Below, piece after piece: positions 56,835-64,000 of a stretch of 64,000 nt of DNA; within the stretch, counting starts at the first letter, position 1, and each line of letters opens with the position of its first letter. Under the pieces are notes generated by a model. It saw nothing but the letters and a program-made list of their open reading frames with translations. It was not told the DNA's origin and searched no databases. The DNA is taken from assembly GCA_000827325.1 (NCBI GenBank), contig KN832870.1:6367783-6431782 (forward strand). Direction: 5' to 3'. The stretch comes from Oidiodendron maius Zn. Taxonomy: Eukaryota > Ascomycota > Leotiomycetes > Myxotrichaceae. A program made the position numbers and the translations under genes.

Positions 56835-58376
56835 ATGTCGCCATACCGCGAATTCCGTGTGCAGACGCTTGACCGGGACATCACGGACGGCATCCTATTA
56901 GACGATGAGGGTGCAGCCATCTACGAGACGGGATACGGTGCACTTCTGCTCACTATAATTAAGCTCAACGATGTGGCTACTCTGAACCGGTACTTGGCTA
57001 CACACCCTGCAGCCCCAGGGCCGGGAGAGACAGACCGATTCGATGCTTTCTGGGCTGCTGCGTATCACGGAAGCACCGATGCCCTTCGCATCCTTCTTGA
57101 GCATTACGCGGCCCATTCAACCCAGATAATTGCACCCGACGCGCGAGGTTTTCTCTTGCTGAATGTGGCCTGCCAATTTGCCCAAGTCGATACGGCGCGT
57201 TTCCTGCTGGACAACCACCTTGCGGCTGGAGACATTCACGCGCGGGATGACTACGGCATGACAGCTCTCCTCGCCGCTGCTGCTTCATTCTTTGACTTGG
57301 CTTATGAAGAAAATGACAAACGCGATTTGATGCGCGATACTATGGCTTGTAGTGAGGAATTGATGCTGCTGCTTCTCGACCGGGGCGCCAGTGCTCGCGA
57401 TGCTGTCACCCGGGCCGATGAGAAGCCCCGGGACACTGTTCTCACTCTCGCCATTTCTCGGGCTAGTTCCAAACTGGTGAAACGCCTTATCGATGAAGGA
57501 GCTGATGTGCATACAAAGAAGATGCACTTCCTCAATGATGGCAGTTTTGGAGGACTAGATACTATTTGGGATGTCACCCCACTTCACATTGGCAGCTTCT
57601 ATTCGAATGTCGAGGGGATTCAAACACTACTTGACAACAGAGGCAGCGGCATCTATATTGCAGATATGGTATCGTGTTGCGATAGCTTTGGCCGTCATCC
57701 CCTCCACTGGGCTGCTGGTGGACCCAGCCCGCTAGAGTTCGCTCTATCGAATGCTACCACTACCATTAAACTACTGTTGACCAGCAATCCTGACACTGTT
57801 AATACCCAGGATAAGCAAGGGGATACAGCCCTACATTACGCTGCTAGGAGCCACGCACAACGCATCAGCAAGAATTCTGACACCCTAAAGTTCTTGTGCG
57901 AAAATGGAGCAGATGCGAGTCTGCGAGATAGGAAGGGCCAAACTCCGCTGCATTGCCTCTGTTTCCACGCTCCGGGCAGCGAGCCTATCGACACGAGCCT
58001 GATACCCCTCCTTCTGGCGCATGGTTCCGACATAGGCGATGCTGACGCTGACGGCAACACCCCTCTTCACCTTGCAGTAAAGAATTTGCAGTCCGTCGAG
58101 GCTGTGCAGCTTCTACTAAACCAAGGTGCCAATGTAGGGGCCAAAAATTTAATAGGCAACACGCCGTTACATCAAGCAGCCGGTGGACATATCTGGATCC
58201 AGGAAGGGGAATTAACACACAATGATCGGATGAGAGCACAGGACGAGATGATGAGGGTACTACAGGAAGCTGAAGGCAATCTCAATTTGATGGACCAAGA
58301 GAATGCAGCTGGCAAGACGCCACGACTAATTCGAGAGGAGAGGAGGAACAGATGGCTAGGTAAAGGGCCTAGATAG
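56835..58376 (+). CDS. ankyrin-repeat protein
   Basis: A 513-residue intronless protein made mostly of ankyrin repeats, a protein-protein interaction fold. Repeat cores are visible: YGMTALLAAAASFFDL, VTPLHIGSFYSNVEGIQTLL, FGRHPLHWAA, GDTALHYAARSH, KGQTPLHCLCFH, DGNTPLHLAVKNLQSVEAVQ and GNTPLHQAAGG. The C-terminus is charged (IREERRNRWLGKGPR). Start is ATG 56835 (MSPYREF). Such genes are abundant in filamentous fungi; no specific function can be assigned. Confidence 0.88.
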   Translation: MSPYREFRVQTLDRDITDGILLDDEGAAIYETGYGALLLTIIKLNDVATLNRYLATHPAAPGPGETDRFDAFWAAAYHGSTDALRILLEHYAAHSTQIIAPDARGFLLLNVACQFAQVDTARFLLDNHLAAGDIHARDDYGMTALLAAAASFFDLAYEENDKRDLMRDTMACSEELMLLLLDRGASARDAVTRADEKPRDTVLTLAISRASSKLVKRLIDEGADVHTKKMHFLNDGSFGGLDTIWDVTPLHIGSFYSNVEGIQTLLDNRGSGIYIADMVSCCDSFGRHPLHWAAGGPSPLEFALSNATTTIKLLLTSNPDTVNTQDKQGDTALHYAARSHAQRISKNSDTLKFLCENGADASLRDRKGQTPLHCLCFHAPGSEPIDTSLIPLLLAHGSDIGDADADGNTPLHLAVKNLQSVEAVQLLLNQGANVGAKNLIGNTPLHQAAGGHIWIQEGELTHNDRMRAQDEMMRVLQEAEGNLNLMDQENAAGKTPRLIREERRNRWLGKGPR

Positions 58377-58825
58377 ATCAGAGCAAGAGCTTATTTAACG
58401 TATAAGCCTATTTTGTTATCCTATAACTTAATAAAAGCAGTGTATTAGTCTTGGGCTATAAATCCACCTTCCTACACATAGCACTTTTGTATGTAGTATA
58501 GTAATAAATATTATCTGTACGCTCAAGTTGTCCTCTTAAATATTCATTAAGCTTGACGGCCGTTAGACATTTATCTATTGTATATCGTCTAGACCTGTCT
58601 GGTGATTAAAGTTGTTCTATAGAAAATCCAAGTGATGTATATTTCTCTCAGGAAGTAAAACAGGAAATGAATCCAAGAATGCACTACAAATCCTGCCTGT
58701 AGTGATTTTTATATTAAAGAGTATGCGAGTTTAATTACTTTAATTATTGCTAGTTTTAATTCTTAAAGCTTCTAGAGATGGACGACTATTATATTATTAA
58801 ATTAGGTTCCTAGACCTATAAAATT
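58377..58825. other. AT-rich spacer upstream of HET-like relic
   Basis: Very AT-rich; no intact exon. The lost N-terminal part of the relic at 58826 would be expected here. Confidence 0.4.
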
Positions 58826-59240
58826 CTGCATTGGATCGACTCGCTATGTGTTCCTCAGCCGCTCGAGAAGAAGAACAAAGCAATCCAGATAATGGGTCAG
58901 GTATATTCACATACCTACACCGTCATTTTGCTCGATTCCACGCTTCGAACAACATCTAGTTTCCCAGAGACGCTACAGGCCATTGGCCGCATAAACTCGG
59001 GTATTTGGTCCACGCGAATGTGGACCCTTCCAGAAGGTGTCCGAGCACGGAACCTTCACTTCGATTTCAGGGACGGCTGCTTTCGACCAAAAACCTCCGG
59101 CGACGCTATGACAAAGCTAAACAAAACCCCCATTCATCGAGAGCATCATGTCTACAAGGCTGGCTGGCTTTTCAGCCCTTACATCTTCAGCATGAGAAAC
59201 AAGATAGACGATTTGCACTCAACAACCTGTTCGGTAGTCT
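58826..59240 (+). pseudogene. HET-like protein fragment
   Basis: One open stretch reads WIDSLCVPQPLEKKNKAIQI, then MGQVYSHTYTVILLD and IGRINSGIWSTRMWTLPEGV. This is the WIDSLCV...RxWTLQEG arrangement of a HET-related fungal family. There is no start region and the frame ends at a stop with no family C-terminus, although weakly related pieces may continue to about 59460. Probably a decayed gene. Confidence 0.6.
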
Positions 59241-59803
59241 AGTGACAGACCAGCCATCTGGTACTAGCCCTGGCAGCGCTTCGGCGTTGTGGAAGTTGTA
59301 CGTAGAGAAGGATCCGATCAATTAATAGATGCCATCGGATTATGAAGACTTTGATGCTACAGGTTTCCCAATTGGATGGACGACTGGCGGGTATTTAATG
59401 ACGGTATCGTCTCCACAGCTAGCTATCTCGACGCATTTTGTTGACCAATGCCGCGACTAGAACCTGCAATGAGGGCGACAGCAGGCGACGATGGGAATAA
59501 GTAATTGTGAGGAGTGTCTATTTGATGCAGTAAAGTGTGCAGCAGGTCACAAGAACGGGGAATAGTATAGGTAATACAGATTCCATTCCTCTTTGACTGA
59601 GGAACTACGGAAACCGCAACTTATACCCTTGCAAGTAATGTTAAACCTAGTCTTGCCCGAATGAGTCTCTTTCCATGACTGCGGGTCATCAGCAAGGACT
59701 GCCTTAATACTATCTTTAGCGGCCTGAATATTAGGAAGGTATTCCTATTTTGAAGAGAAATAACGAGAAAGATTGCTGAACACAATAAAGTATATTGATC
59801 AGG
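59241..59803. other. unassigned relic sequence
   Basis: Short frames on both strands, none with a recognisable domain; some may be the tail of the preceding relic. It runs into the solo LTR. Confidence 0.35.
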
Positions 59804-60028
59804 GCCTCAAGCACGCATTACATATCCCTTAGGATCTAGGATATCCTTTAGGATCCAGGATTCAGAGGATTCATGTAAGTCAGTAAGAGGCTGAATAGGT
59901 CTATATAAAGGGGCATTTACTCCAGTATAGCTGTGCTTAATTAGTTGTCTCTGCATCACTCAATAGTCAATATAACACTGAGTTTCACCTTGATATCCGA
60001 TTACAATCTGCGCATTAACCTGACCTCT
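59804..60028 (+). mobile_element. solo-LTR-like repeat, copy C
   Basis: Third copy: cctcaagcac at the left, tatataaaggggcattta as a TATA-like box, then ttagttgtctctgcatcact and cactgagtttcaccttgata. The left part has diverged from copies A and B and carries aggatccagg-type repeats. Confidence 0.65.
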
Positions 60029-60274
60029 GATCTGCTCAAGAAAGTAGAATAAAAATAATTGAAGAAATAATAAATTTGTGCGAGTTACATGCAGATAGAT
60101 TAAAAGCTGCAAGTTATCTAGACGAGTCCCATCAGCTTTGACTTAGTTGACGCACTTGACGGCATGGCTCGTACCAATATTGATGTTCAATTTTACTAGG
60201 CATGCAAGTAAGGCCTTTGCAATCTGACTCGCAGTACGAAGTACGATTAGACGTTCAAAGTCATCCACAAAGCT

Positions 60275-61596
60275 TCAATTTCCAAAAGAAAGGCTCGCAC
60301 AAGATTTGGGGTACTGCACCCCGAGCTTGATCATCTGCAAGACCCTTTCGGTATCTACGTCGAGGATGTAGGTTGCCTCTCTCGAGTTTGGTGGGGCGAG
60401 CTCCTCGCGATAGACACGAAGATTTCCATAGGTTGGGCTACCATACGCTGTGTCTACATCAACATAAACTACACAGATATTAGCGGGACTACTGCTTTTT
60501 GGCAGTGATAATGGAGATGTACCAGTGGTCTGGTTTGTAGAGACTGAAGGGTCAGCAAATACGGCGGCAGCAGTCTCATCCCAGAGTGGATACCCCTTAT
60601 TAAAGTGGTTATAGAAAAGCTCTGTGTAAGCGTTCTTAACCTCAAATACTTCGTCGGCAAATTCCTGGGTAGCAATTACTTGGCTTGTGACATCTCCAAC
60701 TAGGGTAATTTTGGAGAAATCCGCATTCAAGGTAATCTTAGCTGCTTCCGGGTCGATCAAAAAGTTCGTCTAAGTTTGCATTGAGAGTCAGCGACTATAC
60801 AGCAAGAGGGAAGATAGCGGCATCGTCCCTTGTCAACTTACATCGGAGAAAATTTGTGCATCGAACAGCGTGCCTATTGCACGTACAAGACTTCTATCTA
60901 GCATTCCGCCCATGATAACTATCTCTTTTGCAAGAGAGGCGAACTTGGGATCGCTTCTCACGGCGAGGGCTACATTTGTCAGAGGGCCAGCAGTATAAAT
61001 AGAGACGCAGCCGGGATACTTCGAGACCGTCTCGATCATGAAGTTAACAGCATTAGTAGACGTTTTCGGGCGCCCAGATGGAAAGCCCTCATAGAAAGCA
61101 GCTTTGTTAATTCGATAAGGATTCCCTCCCGTTGGGTCCGCGCCCTCAGCCTCCGCGGTGATGTTCTCTGGTCTGAGAGCTCCTAGAAATGTTATGGCGC
61201 CATGCACGATCTGCCACGCCTCAGCGCGCTCCACGGTGTTGAGCAGTGGCCATAGAGCACCCTCATATACTGGGATGCAACTTAGATTTCCAACTTCTAG
61301 AGTTGCCACGGCGTGCAGTGCACATTGTGGTTCCCAAGTATCTCCAGTAACTTAGCACCGATTAGCCTATAGGGTAAACTGGCAAAATCCCGAGAGAACA
61401 GCAGCATACTTGACGTGAGTCCAAGGAGGTCCACACCACCGTGTAAAGCAGTGAGGAACGGTGCAAAACTAGTGGTCTCCCAGTCATTGTCCATTATGGC
61501 GTAGCGATTGCCTTGGCAATCCTGCCCTAGCGCTGCCCATGAAGCGGAAGATATCAATGAGGCGGAAAGCAGTGTTGCGAGTATCTTGGGGGCCAT
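60275..61596 (-). CDS. secreted inosine-uridine-type nucleoside hydrolase
   Basis: Nucleoside N-ribohydrolase family (IUNH), 378 residues, four exons (introns 61351-61409, 60770-60841, 60469-60522). It splits nucleosides into base and ribose. A signal peptide (MAPKILATLLSASLISSASW) predicts secretion. The metal site appears as AIMDNDWETT, the D-N-D-W form seen in secreted fungal members in place of DTDPGIDD. Other motifs: TGDTWEPQ across intron 1, VSIYTAGPLTNVALAVRSDP, IVIMGGML, YPLWDETAAAVFADP. The third intron is 54 bases and in frame, so it could also be retained. No link to the cluster is apparent; nutrient salvage is likely. Confidence 0.87.
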
Positions 61597-61837
61597 TTTA
61601 TATGGTTATGGAATTGAGTTGACGCGAATCGATTCAAATGAGCTTTCTAACGGCGGGTTATTAGATGATTTCATTTCTCTGGATCGACTCTTTAATAAGG
61701 AGCTAGCTAAATCGAGGGCCACCTTTCCTCTTTCAGAAAGTCTACTAATTAGTATTGCGATTAGTTATATTAAGGGGCCAGCTAAATTGAGGCCACCTTT
61801 CTGCTTCAGGACAAATGACTCAGCCTGAAATAACGTA

Positions 61838-63705
61838 ACGTAGTTGTATAGTAAGCGATCCAGGACAGTACGCGATCCAGGATCCATAAAACTATACCCA
61901 AATCTCCACTTTTGACTAATATTACTCCACAACCAACGCTCCAAATGTCTCAAACCGAGGGCCGAATCATACTTGCGCTTCAAGCCTATCAGCAGGGCCG
62001 ATTTTCAAGTTTACGGGCTGCTGCACGCTCATATGATGTATCACATACAACCTTACTCCGGCGCAATCATGGGACTACCTCTCGATCCGATTTTACCTCC
62101 CCTAACCGAAAACTCACTCAAACTGAGGAAGCTACACTTGTTAAATGGATATTATCTCTTGATACACGTGGTACACCTCCTACACAAGTCTTAATACATC
62201 AAATGGCCGAATTACTCCTCAAAGAACGCGTCCAGAACGCGTCGATTGAACAGACTACACTGAGTAACCGCTGGGTCTACCGCTTCATAACTCGACAACC
62301 TGAAATCAAATCCCGATACAGTCGAAAGTATGATTATAAGCGTGCAAAATGTAAGGATCCTGAGGTTATTCGGGCTTGGTTTCGGCTTGTACAAAATACA
62401 GTAGCAAAATATGGGATTCTTGATGAGGATATTTATAATTTTGATGAGACAGGATTCCAAATGGGTGTGATTTCTACAGCAAAGGTGGTTACTTCTGCTG
62501 AGAGGGATCGTACGGTGTTACTACAGCCTGGAAATCGTGAATGGGTTACAGCAATTGAGTCAATCAACTCGACAGGCTGGGTCTTACCTCCCATGATTAT
62601 CCTTAAAGGTATCATACACCAGAACAGCTGGTATGAGGCTGTACCTTGGCGAATTGGAGTCAGTGATAATGGCTGGACGACTGATGAATTAGGCATTACT
62701 TGGCTCAAGAAGGTCTTTAACCCATACACTCAGGGTCGTACGATTGGAAAATATTGGCTTCTACTTATAGACGGATATAGAAGTCATGTTACAGCTGAAT
62801 TCGACCAATACACCAAACAAAACTTAATTATCGTGCTCTGTATGCCTCCCCACTCTTCACATATTCTACAGCCTCTAGATGTAGGCTGTTTTGCAGTCTT
62901 AAAACGACTTTACGGACAGGCTGTAGAAGCACAAATGCGGGTCGGAATCAACCATATTGACAAGGACGACTTTCTAGCCCTATATCAAGAGATCCGTCCA
63001 GCTGTATTTCAATCAGGTATAATTCAGAGTGGTTTTAGAGCTACTGGAACAGTTCCCTTTGACCCAGATCGAGTTTTGTCAGAATTACATATCCAAATGC
63101 AGACACCATCACCTCCTCGAGTACTGACTCAAACCCTACGTCCCTGGGACCCTGAAACACCATACAATATTATTGAATTACAGCTTCAGACTAAGGCTGT
63201 TCAACAATTGATTCGGTATTGTACGCAGAGTCCTCCTACTCCAGCTATTCAGGCAGTCAATCAGCTAATTAAGGGCTGCCAAATGGCTATGCATAATGCA
63301 ACAATCCTTGCGGCCGAGAACAGGCAATTACAGGCCGCAAATACAAGGGTACAGAAGAAGAGGGCTAAGAAAACAATGTTTGTCGGTAAAGGAGGGACTT
63401 TAACTGCCCAAGAGGTCCAAGAGGGTCGGAATCAGGGTCAGAATCAGTCTGTAACTCATGATGAGGTTAGAATTCAGATGGTTGAGCCACCCAGCTGTAC
63501 GGTATCTATACGTGCGCCACGGACATGTAGTCTATGTAGATCACTAGAACACACTGCTCGAACGTGTCCAGAGCGTTAATGATTCAATTAGTTTAATTAG
63601 CTAGTTAGTATTTAAAGTGGTTGATTTTTAATTAATTAATATATTTAGGAGTGGTAGGGATGCTGGATCGCGTACTGTCCTGGATCGCTTACTATACAAC
63701 TACGT
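61838..63705 (+). mobile_element. intact Fot1/pogo-like DNA transposon
   Basis: 1,868 bases with perfect ~43-bp terminal inverted repeats (acgtagttgtatagtaagcg at the left, complement at the right), flanked by TA on both sides (61836-61837, 63706-63707), the target duplication of pogo/Fot1 elements. It encloses one full-length transposase frame. No RIP-like stops. It lies directly against the start of another element at 63708. Confidence 0.93.
61945..63579 (+). CDS. Fot1/pogo-type DDE transposase
   Basis: A 544-residue transposase. N-terminal psq-type helix-turn-helix (RIILALQAYQQGRFSSLRAA), CENP-B-like second DNA-binding domain (SLDTRGTPPTQVLIHQMAEL), then the DDE_1 catalytic core with acidic residues in YNFDETGFQMG, LLLIDGYRSH and HILQPLDVGCF. 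The C-terminus ends in a zinc knuckle, C-x2-C-x4-H-x4-C (CSLCRSLEHTARTC). Start is ATG 61945. All catalytic residues are present, so the element may be active. The degenerate copy at 9646-10556 matches its C-terminal third. Confidence 0.94.
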   Translation: MSQTEGRIILALQAYQQGRFSSLRAAARSYDVSHTTLLRRNHGTTSRSDFTSPNRKLTQTEEATLVKWILSLDTRGTPPTQVLIHQMAELLLKERVQNASIEQTTLSNRWVYRFITRQPEIKSRYSRKYDYKRAKCKDPEVIRAWFRLVQNTVAKYGILDEDIYNFDETGFQMGVISTAKVVTSAERDRTVLLQPGNREWVTAIESINSTGWVLPPMIILKGIIHQNSWYEAVPWRIGVSDNGWTTDELGITWLKKVFNPYTQGRTIGKYWLLLIDGYRSHVTAEFDQYTKQNLIIVLCMPPHSSHILQPLDVGCFAVLKRLYGQAVEAQMRVGINHIDKDDFLALYQEIRPAVFQSGIIQSGFRATGTVPFDPDRVLSELHIQMQTPSPPRVLTQTLRPWDPETPYNIIELQLQTKAVQQLIRYCTQSPPTPAIQAVNQLIKGCQMAMHNATILAAENRQLQAANTRVQKKRAKKTMFVGKGGTLTAQEVQEGRNQGQNQSVTHDEVRIQMVEPPSCTVSIRAPRTCSLCRSLEHTARTCPER

Positions 63706-63707
63706 TA

Positions 63708-64000
63708 ACGTAGTTGATCAGTAAGCTGGACAGATCAGTAAGCTGGACAGCCAATTTTACCGCAAAATTCCCGATTTTAAAACTGCAATAACTTAGCCAT
63801 TTGTTAATATTTTAATGTAAAACTAAAATTCCTAGTTATTTACTTATATATAAGTAATATTTGAGCTTAACTTAATTATCAAGTAAGTAGTTATTTAGTT
63901 CTAAGGGCTAATACTAAATTTAAGGGAATTTAAGGGCTAGAATTTAATATCTCAAATATTTGTAGATTGATTTCCTTTAAATTCTTAAATACTAATTGCA
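63708..64000 (+). mobile_element. terminal part of a second pogo-type or composite element
   Basis: Starts acgtagttgatcagtaagct with a direct repeat of cagtaagctggaca, nearly the same as the terminus of the degenerate copy at 9646. It then continues in AT-rich sequence resembling the interior of the element at 21369 (aacttagccatttgttaat). It runs off the window, so its nature is uncertain. Confidence 0.55.

Noticed and set aside
1-64000. tRNA, rRNA or CRISPR arrays
   Set aside because: No cloverleaf with a GGTTCGA-type arm, no rRNA sequence and no regularly spaced repeats were noticed; tRNAscan would be needed to exclude tRNAs fully.

Overview
This window comes from a filamentous ascomycete (Pezizomycotina, plausibly Eurotiales). 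Genes carry short 40-110 base introns with GT..AG ends and CTRAY-like branch sites. Typical fungal families are present: WOPR and Zn(II)2Cys6 regulators, HET-domain relics, a CYP505 fused P450-reductase, and Fot1/pogo and Tc1 transposons with RIP-like decay.

Layout. 0-12.9 kb is gene-poor: a WOPR regulator, a (TCACY)n tract, two small secreted-protein genes (one a two-unit Kex2-type repeat precursor), a broken HET gene and a transposon graveyard (inverted-repeat element, degenerate Fot1-like copy split by a solo LTR, dead Tc1/mariner element). 12.9-32.4 kb holds inositol-type genes: an ITR-like transporter with one frameshift, a TIM-barrel dehydratase/isomerase, a deleted MFS relic, two paralogous NirA-like regulators, one dead and one intact Gfo/Idh/MocA dehydrogenase, myo-inositol oxygenase (MIOX) and a PhyH dioxygenase. 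33.0-49.6 kb is a tight block: SDR, transketolase, sorbitol/idonate-type dehydrogenase, Baeyer-Villiger-type flavin monooxygenase, 6-phosphofructo-2-kinase with a lost phosphatase histidine, succinate-semialdehyde-type aldehyde dehydrogenase, tartrate/isopropylmalate-type dehydrogenase and an MFS sugar transporter. 50-56 kb has a trans-enoyl-reductase with a premature stop and a frameshifted CYP505. 56.8-64 kb has an ankyrin protein, a HET relic, a solo LTR, a secreted nucleoside hydrolase, an intact Fot1-like transposon and the start of another element.

How the genes may work together. MIOX makes D-glucuronate from inositol. The SDR and the sorbitol/idonate-type dehydrogenase could run the lower glucuronate route to 5-keto-D-gluconate. 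A transketolase can split that into tartrate semialdehyde and glycolaldehyde, the aldehyde dehydrogenase could give tartrate, and the tartrate dehydrogenase could oxidise it further. The enzyme families are read from sequence; the joined pathway is my inference. It is supported by a CGG-N10-CCG palindrome that I found by eye in five cluster promoter regions (four divergent, one upstream of the tartrate dehydrogenase), in the promoter of the second regulator, and as a near match before the transporter. Several flanking genes are broken, so the edges of the cluster look to be decaying.
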